A stretch of 13,686 nucleotides of DNA from an uncultured Ruminococcus sp. (GTDB taxonomy: Bacteria > Bacillota > Clostridia > Oscillospirales > Ruminococcaceae). Below are positions 1 to 7,723 of this stretch, one piece after another. The notes under the pieces were generated by a model. The model did not search any database and was not told the origin of the DNA. It saw nothing but the letters and a program-made list of their open reading frames with translations. The DNA lies in the NCBI GenBank assembly GCA_947174625.1, contig CAMWJT010000014.1, positions 1 to 13,686 of the forward strand, given 5' to 3'. Both the position numbers and the translations under genes were made by a program. Within the stretch, counting starts at the first letter, position 1. Every line of letters begins with the position of its first letter.

Positions 1-9
1 GGTGTATTT

Positions 10-1134
10 TTGAAATTTTTTGAAAAATTATCCGGTGTCGTCCTTGCCGGGATTCTGTGCATTCCGTTGTGCGCAGCGTTCCCGGGAAATCCGGTTCATG
101 CGGAAAATTCCGGAGATTTTGCCTATCAGGTCAGATCAGACCAGACAGTTGAAATTATCTGCCAGAATCCGGATATTATCTATGCAGAAATCCCGGCGGA
201 GATCGACGGTCATCCCGTGACGGCACTCGCTGAGAATTGCTTTGCGCAGTGCGATGCCATGACAGAAGTCATTATCCCGGATACTGTCACAAAATTGGGG
301 GATTATGCGTTCTTTGGCTGTTCGTCCCTCACAGAAATCGCAATCCCGGCAAGCGTGACTGCAATCGGTGAGTATGTCTTTGATACAACAGAGAGATTGA
401 CAAAATTTGAAGTTGATCCCACAAATCCGTCTTATCAGTCGCCGGACGGTGTACTGTATGACAAAGCCGGCGGAACACTCCTGAAATATCCGGAATCCAA
501 ACCGGAACAGCATTATGCTGTCCTGGATAGTTGTCAGACCATTGCAGACTGGGCATTTGTCGGCTCTGTCAATCTGCAATCCATTGATTTAAAACAAGTC
601 CGGACAATCGGCGAGGACGCATTCTATTACTGCGTTGCTCTGAAAGAAATCACAATCCCGGAAGGCATTACGGAACTCCCCGGCGCAGTATTCGGCTGTT
701 GTGCGGAACTGGAAACGGTGAATTTGTCGTCCGGATTACTGGCAATCGGCGACAAATGTTTTTATTCCTGCGTGTCCCTGCAAAAAATCAATCTGCCGGA
801 GGGATTGCAGAAAATGGGGGAATACGCATTCTGTCACTGTACAGCTCTGAGAGCCTTGGCAATCCCGAAAAGTCTCACAACAGTGAATACCAAATGTATG
901 GGGTATCTCTATGACGAGACTTCTGACGATTACACGCTCCAGGAAAATATCACACTCTATGTCTATCCGGATTCTGCCGCCTGGAAATATGCGGCGACCA
1001 ATCACATTGCATTTGAACTGATCCGGAATTATGATCAAGTATATCTGATTTTGATTATTGTAATTCTGGTGATTATCCTGATTCTGAGTTTTGCAATCCT
1101 GAAAATCCTGAAAGGCAGGAAGAATAATACATGA
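10..1134 (+). CDS. BspA-like leucine-rich-repeat surface protein, membrane anchored
   Basis: Predicted exported LRR protein (LRR_5/BspA type), probably displayed on the cell surface for adhesion or protein binding; the ligand is unknown. A signal peptide covers residues 1-31, with a basic start, a hydrophobic core and an A-x-x-VHA-like cleavage site. About nine LRR units follow, recognisable by the recurring IGxxAFxxC and LxxIxIPxxV patterns (for example LGDYAFFGC, IGEDAFYYC, IGDKCFYSC). They are split near residues 137-165 by the NPSYQSPDGVLYD insert typical of this family. A transmembrane helix lies at about 345-367, followed by a short basic tail (KGRKNNT). The start used is TTG at 10. The frame stays open to the window edge, so an upstream start cannot be excluded, but the signal peptide fits this one. 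The stop overlaps the next LRR gene (ATGA), so the two are co-transcribed and probably translationally coupled. Confidence 0.85.
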   Translation: MKFFEKLSGVVLAGILCIPLCAAFPGNPVHAENSGDFAYQVRSDQTVEIICQNPDIIYAEIPAEIDGHPVTALAENCFAQCDAMTEVIIPDTVTKLGDYAFFGCSSLTEIAIPASVTAIGEYVFDTTERLTKFEVDPTNPSYQSPDGVLYDKAGGTLLKYPESKPEQHYAVLDSCQTIADWAFVGSVNLQSIDLKQVRTIGEDAFYYCVALKEITIPEGITELPGAVFGCCAELETVNLSSGLLAIGDKCFYSCVSLQKINLPEGLQKMGEYAFCHCTALRALAIPKSLTTVNTKCMGYLYDETSDDYTLQENITLYVYPDSAAWKYAATNHIAFELIRNYDQVYLILIIVILVIILILSFAILKILKGRKNNT

Positions 1135-2627
1135 AGAAATTAAATTTAAAATTAAAAAATAAATTATTTTTCTGGATGACAGTCCTGTGCATGCTTCTGA
1201 ATTGTCTGAGTTTCACAGTCCCGGCATATGCAGAAGAAACCGGGGAAGAACTGGAGACTTATACCGAGGGAATTTTTACATATGCGTATATCGATGGCGG
1301 TGTGATGCTCTATTCTTGTGATACGGGAACGCTTGCGGTGAATCTGCCGGACGAAACCAACGGACGGAAAATCCTGGAAATTGCGGACGGTGCATTCTAT
1401 GACTGCAAGAATCTGGAGTATGTCCAGATGGGACGTTATGTCCGGGCAATCGGAGAATCTGCATTCCAGAACTGTACATCCCTGAAAGCGATTGAGATTT
1501 CTGACAGCGTAGAACGGATTGACCGTTACGCATTTGCCAATTGTCCCAGTCTGACAGAAGTGAAACTCCCGGCGAATATCACGGATATTTCAGAAGGATT
1601 ATTCTATAACTGCATTGGTCTGCAATCCGTCACATTTCCGGAGAATCTGAAAAATATCGGTGCTTCGGCATTTTATAGCTGTAATTTATTTGATTACGGA
1701 CAGCTCCCGGATGGTCTGGAAACAATCGGAGATTATGCGTTTGCGTTCTGCTATGCCGTGAGCAATGCGGAATTGCCGTCCACGCTGACGGGACTCGGTT
1801 CAGCGGCATATTACGGCTGTGTGAACATCCAGGAATTTACCGTCCCGGCACATCTGGAAAATCTTGGAACACTTGCATTCCTGGGCTGTGTGAATCTTGC
1901 AGAATATTCCGTAGAAGCCGGAAATCCGACTTACATCGTGCAGGATGGTGTGCTTTATAAAGACAACATGGAAACACTCTATGCGTATCCATGCGGCAAA
2001 CCGGATACAGCATTCACGATCCCAGACGGCATTGTAACAATCTATGATGCAGCATTTTTTTCAGCGCCGAATCTGGAAACAGTCACATTCCCGGCAAGTC
2101 TGAAATACATCGGCGCAGGAGCGTTTGAATACTGCACGGCACTAAAAGAAGTCACACTCCCGGAGGGATTGGAAATTCTCTATGAAAATGCGTTTGCGGA
2201 TTGCAGTTCACTGACAAGCGTGACGCTCCCGGAATCGCTTCGTGGTGTGGGGGATTATGTATTCTATGCGTGTGATGCGCTGAAAGAAATCACGATCCCG
2301 AGGAATTGCCGGACAATCGGCGATTACGCATTTGGGTATACAGACGGCGAAGAAACGGATGAAAACGGTGTAGCGCTCCCGGTGAAGATTGCAGGATTCA
2401 AAAAACATACTAATATTAATATTCTCTCTGTGATTCTGGTGATTGCCGGGATTGCTGTATTAATTTTAGTGATTATAATTTTAGTGAAATTAATCAGAAA
2501 AAATCAGATGACACCAGAGGAACACGAAGCGCTGGAAGCATCTGAACTGAAAGAAGAAGACCGGCAGTATCAAAAAATCCTGGAAGATCTGAATTTGCCT
2601 GAAAATTCTGAAAATCATGAAAACTAA
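1131..2627 (+). CDS. BspA-like leucine-rich-repeat surface protein, membrane anchored, longer paralogue
   Basis: Second exported LRR_5/BspA-type protein, a paralogue of the gene before it. It has a signal peptide with a lysine-rich n-region and a YA-E cleavage site near residue 35. About thirteen LRR units follow (IADGAFYDC, IGESAFQNC, IDRYAFANC through IGDYAFGYT). The family insert (GNPTYIVQDGVLYKDN) is at about 265-280. A transmembrane segment lies at about 432-455, followed by a charged, acidic cytoplasmic tail of about 40 residues rich in Glu. The ATG overlaps the stop of the upstream gene by 4 nt, and AGGAAG at 1117-1122 is its ribosome binding site. The cytoplasmic tail is much longer than that of the first protein, which suggests a contact inside the cell; that is an inference. 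The ligand is unknown. Confidence 0.88.
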   Translation: MKKLNLKLKNKLFFWMTVLCMLLNCLSFTVPAYAEETGEELETYTEGIFTYAYIDGGVMLYSCDTGTLAVNLPDETNGRKILEIADGAFYDCKNLEYVQMGRYVRAIGESAFQNCTSLKAIEISDSVERIDRYAFANCPSLTEVKLPANITDISEGLFYNCIGLQSVTFPENLKNIGASAFYSCNLFDYGQLPDGLETIGDYAFAFCYAVSNAELPSTLTGLGSAAYYGCVNIQEFTVPAHLENLGTLAFLGCVNLAEYSVEAGNPTYIVQDGVLYKDNMETLYAYPCGKPDTAFTIPDGIVTIYDAAFFSAPNLETVTFPASLKYIGAGAFEYCTALKEVTLPEGLEILYENAFADCSSLTSVTLPESLRGVGDYVFYACDALKEITIPRNCRTIGDYAFGYTDGEETDENGVALPVKIAGFKKHTNINILSVILVIAGIAVLILVIIILVKLIRKNQMTPEEHEALEASELKEEDRQYQKILEDLNLPENSENHEN

Positions 2628-2646
2628 GGAGGGTAATCGCAACATT

Positions 2647-3087
2647 ATGGTATGGCTGGATCTAAATGATTACGAAAAGCAAGAATATGTGGAATTAAGA
2701 TTGCATTCACCAAAAGGCGAAAAGATCTGTCTGGATTTTAATCCCCTTAGAATTTCTGATGCGCCTGATTGGAATCCCATGCCGGAAGAATGGCATTGTT
2801 ACACTTCGCCTCTAACAATCTATCAACAAGATTGGGAACTTTTGCTTGGTTACTTCAAAAAAATATATCCTATTAAAGATGCGTTTGACGGAACATTAGA
2901 ACTGGCTTTTGATGTATGTTTTGATAATTGGATCGGAAAAAACGACTGGTGCAGGATAATAGAGGAAATAGAGCGAGATTTGCCGCATGTTGATGATGAA
3001 ACAAAAATATTCTTGACGGATTTTCTCGCATGGTTAAAAAAAGCATTAAAACACACATCTATTATTGTGGTGGAGGGCAATTTATAA
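2647..3087 (+). CDS. Hypothetical soluble protein, about 146 aa
   Basis: I do not recognise this protein. It is acidic and rich in aromatic residues (many Trp and Tyr: MVWLDLNDYEKQEY, WHCYTSPLTIY, FDNWIGKNDWCR). It has no signal peptide or membrane segment, and its C-terminal half looks helical. It lies in the same direction as the LRR genes and 8 nt before the lipoprotein gene, so it is probably in the same operon. I chose the ATG at 2647 because AAGGAGGG (2626-2633) lies upstream of it. An in-frame ATG at 2617 inside the end of the LRR gene would add ten residues but has no visible ribosome binding site. Its base composition differs from its neighbours: more AT and almost none of the CCGG words seen elsewhere, which hints at recent acquisition. 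Small acidic cytosolic proteins of this kind are often immunity proteins for polymorphic toxins, but no toxin is visible here, so that remains a guess. Confidence 0.65.
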   Translation: MVWLDLNDYEKQEYVELRLHSPKGEKICLDFNPLRISDAPDWNPMPEEWHCYTSPLTIYQQDWELLLGYFKKIYPIKDAFDGTLELAFDVCFDNWIGKNDWCRIIEEIERDLPHVDDETKIFLTDFLAWLKKALKHTSIIVVEGNL

Positions 3088-3095
3088 AATTTATC

Positions 3096-4481
3096 ATGAA
3101 AAAAAGTTTAATTGCAGTGACAGCATTCCTGCTGACGCTCACAGCCTGTGGCTCTGTCAAAGAGGAACCGGCAACAGAAATAGAGGAGCTGTCTGTTATC
3201 GAAACAGAACTGGAAACACTGGAAACAACAGAAGAAACACAAGAAAAGTCTGCCGAACCCGACACGTCCGATACAGAGAAAGAAACAGAAATTCAATCAG
3301 AATATATTCTGGCATATGCAGATGTCTACGAAAACACAATTACTTTTATGTGGGCAACGGAGTATGTCCTTGAAGGAGAAATGGAACTGCAAAGCTCTGA
3401 GGATAATGTTGATTTTGAGACTATTGCAGTATTGCAGTTTGAAGATGGAACATATGATTATGAAATCACAGATAATTTTGAAATCCGTTATTTCAAGATC
3501 ATACAGGAGCAGCCGGATGATACCTACAAAGAATCTTTTACCATGATTGTCCAGAAGGACGAAGAGGGACAATATTATATTTCACTTCCGGATACAGACG
3601 GTGACGGGCTGAATGATATGCTGGAGATCATGTACGAAACAGCGATTGACAATCCGGATATGGACGGAGATGGTCTGACAGATTATGAAGAAGTATTTCT
3701 TTGCGGAACAGATCCAACGGTCTATGATTCTGTCACAAAGGGCGTTCCGGACAGTGATGCGGATGCAGATGGGGACGGACTGACCAATGCAGAGGAAATT
3801 GCAGCAGGTACAAATTCATACAGAGAAGACAGCGATGATGACGGACTGACGGACTATGAGGAAGTATATACCTATAAGACCGACCCGCGCGAACCTGATA
3901 CGGATGGGGATGGACTTCCGGACGGCGTAGAAATCAAAGTAGCACTTGACCCTCTGAATCCTGTCACGCACGGAACACCGGACGCAGAATATACAGTGAC
4001 AATGACCTATACTGCGGATGATGCTATATTTAACTCCATCAACAAGACAGATAGTCCCTATCAGATGTCAATCGAAGTAGAAGGCACGGCTATGGCAGTA
4101 TCAACACTATATGTAAGTGAAAGCGGTTATTCTAATGTGATGCAGAATGAATCAATTCTGGGCATGATTCCGGAGATCACCTCCAGAGATGAAGAAGGCA
4201 TTACCAGAATCAAGATTATGTTTGAAATTGCAGAAGAATACTGGGACAACACGCTCAACCGCTATCCGGACGAACCGGAGTTACAAGATCTGAAACGTCT
4301 GAATGTTTTCCACTTCTTTGAGGACGGTAATATGTCTCTCCCAATCGAAACAAAACATGACTTAGAAAAGCATATCGTCTATGCTGAGACGGATGAACCG
4401 GGAACATATTGCATTGTAGATATGGAAATGTGGCTTGCTCAGATGGAAGATATTGCCAATGACCCACGGCTGCAAAATTAA
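3096..4481 (+). CDS. Lipoprotein with TSP3-like calcium-binding repeats
   Basis: Predicted surface lipoprotein of 461 aa. A type II signal peptide ends in the lipobox LTAC with the lipidated Cys at 18. A Thr/Glu-rich spacer of about 45 residues follows, then a beta-rich domain (about 70-160). Five TSP3-like repeats of the DxDxDGLxDxxE type occupy about 166-282 (DTDGDGLND, DMDGDGLTD, DADGDGLTN, DSDDDGLTD, DTDGDGLPD); these bind calcium in related proteins. The C-terminal region (about 295-461) resembles the module that in larger TSP3 adhesins precedes a VWA domain (LNVFHFFEDGNM then ETDEPGTYCIVD), but here the protein ends after it. The frame is open from 3030, but the Met at 3096 gives the clean lipoprotein signal. 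A GGAGGG at 3072-3077 lies 18 nt away, which is longer than usual spacing. It is the last gene of the + strand unit, before the hairpin at 4488. Confidence 0.85.
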   Translation: MKKSLIAVTAFLLTLTACGSVKEEPATEIEELSVIETELETLETTEETQEKSAEPDTSDTEKETEIQSEYILAYADVYENTITFMWATEYVLEGEMELQSSEDNVDFETIAVLQFEDGTYDYEITDNFEIRYFKIIQEQPDDTYKESFTMIVQKDEEGQYYISLPDTDGDGLNDMLEIMYETAIDNPDMDGDGLTDYEEVFLCGTDPTVYDSVTKGVPDSDADADGDGLTNAEEIAAGTNSYREDSDDDGLTDYEEVYTYKTDPREPDTDGDGLPDGVEIKVALDPLNPVTHGTPDAEYTVTMTYTADDAIFNSINKTDSPYQMSIEVEGTAMAVSTLYVSESGYSNVMQNESILGMIPEITSRDEEGITRIKIMFEIAEEYWDNTLNRYPDEPELQDLKRLNVFHFFEDGNMSLPIETKHDLEKHIVYAETDEPGTYCIVDMEMWLAQMEDIANDPRLQN

Positions 4482-4487
4482 AAGAAT

Positions 4488-4511
4488 CCCCCTGTATGCG
4501 CATACAGGGGG
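4488..4511. terminator. Perfect 24-bp palindrome, probable bidirectional terminator
   Basis: The arm CCCCCTGTATGC is followed directly by its exact reverse complement. It starts 6 nt after the lipoprotein stop and lies 40 nt beyond the stop of the converging hub gene. The flanking T-rich stretches are modest on both sides (TATATTTAT on +, ATTCTTTTAATTTT on -). Its position between convergent units supports a shared terminator. The zero-length central loop would open in RNA to about 4 nt. Confidence 0.6.
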
Positions 4512-4550
4512 TATATTTATCAAAACTGTTCCGGAACAGGAATTTTAAAT

Positions 4551-5516
4551 TTATGATTTATTATAAAATCCATCCTGGTAGCAGGTCAGCTCCGTCCGGA
4601 ATCCCTGCGGACTGTACACAGCACGGACTTTGCAGAGGGTCTGCGCCGGGATGCTATCGCCGAACCGGATCAGATCACCTAATTGCCAATTCTGAAAGCC
4701 ATTGTAGAGCAGATAATCTGCCCGACATCCCCGGTTAGAATACGCATTTCGATAAGTCAGTGCCAGTTCCGGCGCATGACGGAAGGAATCATCAAAATCA
4801 ATGTGCTTGTTCCGGACGATCTCCAATCCGGTCGCCAGGGGATTATCTTTTATAAATGCGTCCGGTGTATTGTTGAGCATATCCGACATGTGATACTGAC
4901 TGATCATCCGGGAATAGTCCTGCAAAGTGCCGTATTCGAGAACTTCTCCCGGAGAAAATTCTATCACAGGATTGTTCTCCGGATTTACGGACGGTCTAAG
5001 CAAATGCACATGATTCCCGGTGACATACGGATAATGTCCCGTGAGCTTATAGCCGAAATTGACAACACCGTCCCACATGGTATTGCCGGATTTAACAAAA
5101 ATATAACCGGATTCGGGCAGATCGTCATAAGTGATTCTTGGAAAGCTGTAAAAATTTTCCATCAGATCATGAATGGTCAGATTGTTGTGCCGACCAGAAG
5201 GCAGTTCATTCTGGGTGAGATCTGAAGTAAAACTCTTGGAGCGAATCTTGAGAAATCGTCTTTGATTCCGGAAACTGAATCGGATAGAATCCACCAGACC
5301 GAGAAAAATTTCTGTTTCGTCGAGCCATACAGAAATACGGCTGATTTTCTGATGTGAAATTTCTTCTGCCGGGAACGTTGCCGTGACGGTATCAAACGGT
5401 GTATAGATCTCCCGTTCTAACGTAAAGGCAATACAATCCTGGAATTCCTGGTAATTATTTTCAGAATTCTCAGAATTTGCAATATATAACCGGATTTTGA
5501 CAGAATGATTCATCAT
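4551..5516 (-). CDS. Phage tail hub-like protein (XkdQ / gpD family-like)
   Basis: Putative baseplate/tail hub of 321 aa, about the length of PBSX XkdQ. The N-terminal beta-rich part contains a typical hub pattern: TPFDTVTATFPAE at about 38-50, then a segment on definition of a local frame (SRISVWLDETEIFLGLVDSIRF). The central part carries SGNTMWDGVVNFGYKLTG and YVTGNHVHLL, which match the hub domain where a WD(x)3-4 helix precedes a beta strand. The C-terminal part (WQLGDLIRFGD, KVRAVYSPQGFRTELTC) matches the terminal OB-like strand region. The assignment is from remembered family patterns. The start is ATG at 5516, overlapping the preceding stop as ATGA; Met 2 is also possible. It is the last gene of the cassette. 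In complete contractile-tail phages, sheath, tube and tape-measure genes come before it, and baseplate wedge genes after it; none are present here. Confidence 0.65.
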   Translation of the reverse strand: MMNHSVKIRLYIANSENSENNYQEFQDCIAFTLEREIYTPFDTVTATFPAEEISHQKISRISVWLDETEIFLGLVDSIRFSFRNQRRFLKIRSKSFTSDLTQNELPSGRHNNLTIHDLMENFYSFPRITYDDLPESGYIFVKSGNTMWDGVVNFGYKLTGHYPYVTGNHVHLLRPSVNPENNPVIEFSPGEVLEYGTLQDYSRMISQYHMSDMLNNTPDAFIKDNPLATGLEIVRNKHIDFDDSFRHAPELALTYRNAYSNRGCRADYLLYNGFQNWQLGDLIRFGDSIPAQTLCKVRAVYSPQGFRTELTCYQDGFYNKS

Positions 5517-5899
5517 GGTTCAGATTCCTCCGTCAGAACTGGTTTTTGATTGCAGTAGAAAACAAGCGAAATATCGGGTAATTCAGAATTCTCCCCGACT
5601 GTGAAACTGCAAAGCATCGCACCGGGAAACGTCAGATTCCGGATCTGCAAATTTTTCGGACAGAGCATTTTATCAGATAATGCTGTGATTACCTGATCCG
5701 GAGAGAGCGACGGTGCAAGTTTTCCTTTTAATTTGAGACGGCTTCCCAGGCTCACGCAGGAAGTCAGGACAACATTGCCGTCTGTAGAACCAGCTTCTTT
5801 CAGAGAACTGCTTTGTGTGATCTGGTATTCTGACAGATACATGATAAAATCGCCGATTTGTACCGGAAAAAAGACCGGATCACAGAGTTGGAAACTCAC
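5513..5899 (-). CDS. Small putative phage tail protein
   Basis: 128-aa beta-rich protein of uncertain identity in the tail part of the cassette. The sequence has short strands separated by turns: GDFIMYLSEYQITQSSSL, VVLTSCVSLGSRLKLKGKLAP and LPDISLVFYC. The pattern 'strand - G-x-x-L-x-L-x-G-x-L' recalls small tail proteins such as gpU-like or XkdP-like factors, but I cannot choose between them. The start is GTG at 5899, supported by GGAGGTGATC at about 5902-5911. The start overlaps the stop of the upstream gene by 4 nt (GTGA), and its own stop overlaps the hub gene by 4 nt. This tight chain of overlaps means the three tail-side genes are made together. A role as adaptor between neck and hub fits the position but is inference. 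Confidence 0.6.
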   Translation of the reverse strand: MSFQLCDPVFFPVQIGDFIMYLSEYQITQSSSLKEAGSTDGNVVLTSCVSLGSRLKLKGKLAPSLSPDQVITALSDKMLCPKNLQIRNLTFPGAMLCSFTVGENSELPDISLVFYCNQKPVLTEESEP

Positions 5900-6321
5900 A
5901 AGATCACCTCCGGGATTTCCGGTGTTTCCGGCAGATACAATCCACGCAGGCGGAATAATCCACTATAAACCAGTTTTTGCAGTCGGGTGTCAGCTTTGGG
6001 ATTGTCCGTCTGCATAGATTCCAGATGACAGCCGACACGGTGCATCCGGGGGACGATTTTGCTATAGAAGAATTCCAGAACATGTTCACTTGGTGTTGTC
6101 ATAGGCACAAGCACAGAGATCCTGAAATCTGCTGTAAAACTGGAAATTGTCCGGGTCACTTCACTGGCACAGCAGTTTAACTTGACGGTTTCCGGTGCAA
6201 GTACGACGAACAATTGCCGGGATTTTTCCCGGACGGGGACGGCATCAAAGGACGGATAGACCTGAAAATTGCTATCATCGGCTTTCAGGATTGTGATTAA
6301 TTCCTGGATCAGATTTTCCAT
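5896..6321 (-). CDS. Phage tail terminator / neck-completion-like protein
   Basis: 141 aa, alpha/beta pattern typical of small tail-completion or tail-terminator proteins. An N-terminal helix (MENLIQELITILK) is followed by a short strand and the motif PSFDAVPVREKSRQLFVVLAPETVKL. A strand of exported-type alternation comes next (TADFRISVLVPM), then a helix (EHVLEFFYSKIVPRM), with a closing strand near residue 120 (YSGLFRLRGLYL). These features match the general shape of the family that caps the tail tube at the neck; no single catalytic motif exists to confirm it. ATG start with AAGGGGG about 12 nt upstream; the gap to the preceding connector gene is 10 nt. It is placed where such a gene sits in HK97-type head-neck modules. 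Confidence 0.55.
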   Translation of the reverse strand: MENLIQELITILKADDSNFQVYPSFDAVPVREKSRQLFVVLAPETVKLNCCASEVTRTISSFTADFRISVLVPMTTPSEHVLEFFYSKIVPRMHRVGCHLESMQTDNPKADTRLQKLVYSGLFRLRGLYLPETPEIPEVIL

Positions 6322-6331
6322 AATTTTAAAT

Positions 6332-6700
6332 TTACCCCCTTGCAGAAATCAAGAATCCGTTCGCTTCCTGGATCAGATCCCGGCAAAGTCCTTGATAAGA
6401 TCTGACAAGTTGCTTTGCGAACTGGATTCGCTTTGTATAGTCAGAGTCACTGGAGATTGTCCCGGCATAAGTGGCAAGGCAGTTTTCTCTTGTGCCGTGA
6501 ATTTCGGTGTAACGCAGATTAGCAACTGCGGCGACGAGATAGCAGAGCCGGACATCTGATTCATCCGCATTTTTGAGAAGAACCGAACGGACTTCCTGGA
6601 CGGATGCCGTCAGGAGCGGAAGAAACGGATCGGGATCGTCTTCCCCAGTAAAAAATGAAAAGAGCGACGTAATAATATGCAAATTATGCTGCATTTCCAT
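6332..6700 (-). CDS. Phage head-tail connector-like protein
   Basis: 122-aa, nearly all-helical protein with the layout of small head-tail connector (adaptor) proteins that sit under the portal: MEMQHNLHIITSLFSFFTGEDDPDPFLPLLTAS, then a run of helices. A polar helix-break around GTRENCLATYAG and the closing helix RIQFAKQLVRSYQGLCRDLIQEA are visible. Identification rests on size, helical pattern and position just after the capsid/protease genes. The start is ATG at 6700 with a strong AAAGGAG ribosome binding site about 10 nt upstream. Methionine 3 is an alternative start without better signals. Confidence 0.6.
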   Translation of the reverse strand: MEMQHNLHIITSLFSFFTGEDDPDPFLPLLTASVQEVRSVLLKNADESDVRLCYLVAAVANLRYTEIHGTRENCLATYAGTISSDSDYTKRIQFAKQLVRSYQGLCRDLIQEANGFLISARG

Positions 6701-6741
6701 GCTGATTTTTCTCCTTTCAAATTATTTTAATTTCATTTATT

Positions 6742-7602
6742 TTAAGACCGCTGACGGAAACCGGCAAGTTGAATTTCAGCGCCGGCAAGATCCGGTTTCT
6801 GTTCTTCCAGCAGGGATTTTTTAAATTGCAAAAGTTCTTTCAGATCCATTCTTTCGGTTGCGATCTGGAGTGCTTTGGAGACAGCGCCCTGTCTGCCACA
6901 AAGTTGCATGACTTCCGTACGCATCTGCGTTTCAATATCAGATAATAACTGCGAGAATTCCGGAGAGCATTCCGGAGAATTCTGATTTTTTAATTCCTGA
7001 TTAGAATTTAAATTCTGATCTGAATCAGGATTTTCATGAGAACGGAAATATTTTGTCACACCTGCGCCGACCTGCGCCGGAACGGCGACAAAACTCCATT
7101 CATAAGCATCCTGAATCTCATCCAGAATCACACAGCAATATTTTTCGCCGTAATAATTGCCCGGAATGTGATTGCAGACACTTTCCCGCCGGTCAGTCCC
7201 ACAGATAGAACAGATCTGTTTTCTGGCACTGCATGAAACGCTGACTTCTTTTTTGATTCCGGCATCAATTTCCCGGATAAAATCAGAATTAGAATCCGTC
7301 CGGATCATATAGGCATTGGCTTTCAGAGAAATTAATTGTCTGCCGTCTCTGGTTTTCTGATCTGGAGATCTGACAAGTTCCGTATCAAAAATTCTGGCAG
7401 TCTGATTATTGGATCTGGGATTATGATCAAAAATCCCGGTTTTGCCGATAAATAATTTCTGCATCTGTTGCAGTGCCTGGTCGGAAAAGCATTCCAGATC
7501 TCTGTCAATCTCATTATTGCAGAGAATTACGTCAAACTGATAGACTTCCTCTTCCTGCAATTCCCGTCTTGTGAACTGGTTAATTTTTTCGAGACTGGTC
7601 AT
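6742..7602 (-). CDS. Phage prohead protease-like / scaffold protein
   Basis: 286 aa. Residues 20-185 match the prohead-protease-like proteins of Clostridia phages: DRDLECFSDQALQQM, then FIGKTGIFDHNP with His 60, EVSVSC with Ser 121 (likely nucleophile), and AYEWSFVAVPAQVGAGVTK at 166-184. A cysteine cluster, CSICG at 131-135 with CNH at 143-145, is also characteristic of this group and looks like a metal site. After a low-complexity linker rich in Asn, Gln and Ser (about 190-215), the C-terminal 70 residues are helical and could act as scaffold. His and Ser are visible; I cannot assign the third catalytic residue. The gene lies downstream of the capsid gene, the reverse of the usual protease-capsid order. 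ATG at 7602 with AAAGGAG about 11 nt upstream. Confidence 0.75.
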   Translation of the reverse strand: MTSLEKINQFTRRELQEEEVYQFDVILCNNEIDRDLECFSDQALQQMQKLFIGKTGIFDHNPRSNNQTARIFDTELVRSPDQKTRDGRQLISLKANAYMIRTDSNSDFIREIDAGIKKEVSVSCSARKQICSICGTDRRESVCNHIPGNYYGEKYCCVILDEIQDAYEWSFVAVPAQVGAGVTKYFRSHENPDSDQNLNSNQELKNQNSPECSPEFSQLLSDIETQMRTEVMQLCGRQGAVSKALQIATERMDLKELLQFKKSLLEEQKPDLAGAEIQLAGFRQRS

Positions 7603-7626
7603 AAATAGACAACTCCTTTTATTATA

Positions 7627-7642
7627 AATTATAATTATAATT
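7627..7642. repeat. Perfect 16-bp AT palindrome between capsid and protease genes
   Basis: AATTATAATTATAATT reads the same on both strands and lies within a longer, almost pure A/T stretch (7618-7651). It contains several TATAAT-like words on the - strand upstream of the protease ribosome binding site, but no -35 box at a good distance is visible. It may be an accessory start site, an RNase target or simply AT-rich spacer. Confidence 0.5.
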
Positions 7643-7657
7643 ATTATAATTCCGGAT

Positions 7658-7682
7658 CGGCAGGAGAATTTTTCTCCTGCCG
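7658..7682. terminator. 11-bp hairpin between capsid and protease genes, possible partial terminator
   Basis: The arm CGGCAGGAGAA (7658-7668) pairs exactly with TTCTCCTGCCG (7672-7682) around a TTT loop. On the - strand it lies 41 nt after the capsid stop and about 55 nt before the protease start. The sequence after the stem on the - strand is ATCCGGAATTATAAT, not a U-run, so it may be a transcript-stabilising 3' end for abundant capsid mRNA or a leaky terminator. On the + strand a T-rich stretch follows (TTTTATTTATC), but no + strand gene precedes it. Confidence 0.55.
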
Positions 7683-7723
7683 GTTTTATTTATCTTATCC
7701 GGATTTTAAACGATCCTGAAAAA

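Noticed and set aside
136..579. 147-codon open frame on the - strand
   Set aside because: It is antisense to the first LRR gene. Repeating LRR codons produce open reverse frames, and no start signal is seen.
3030..3095. Upstream extension of the lipoprotein gene
   Set aside because: It overlaps the preceding gene and would bury the lipobox signal at residue 40; the Met at 3096 gives a standard lipoprotein signal peptide.
4683..5225. 180-codon open frame on the + strand
   Set aside because: It is antisense to the hub gene, has no ribosome binding site, and its residue pattern is that of a reverse-frame shadow; the - strand gene has overlapping start/stop signals with its neighbours.
7618..7651. 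Internal promoter before the protease gene (several TATAAT words)
   Set aside because: No acceptable -35 hexamer lies 16-18 nt from any of them; TATAAT words are expected in a pure A/T stretch.
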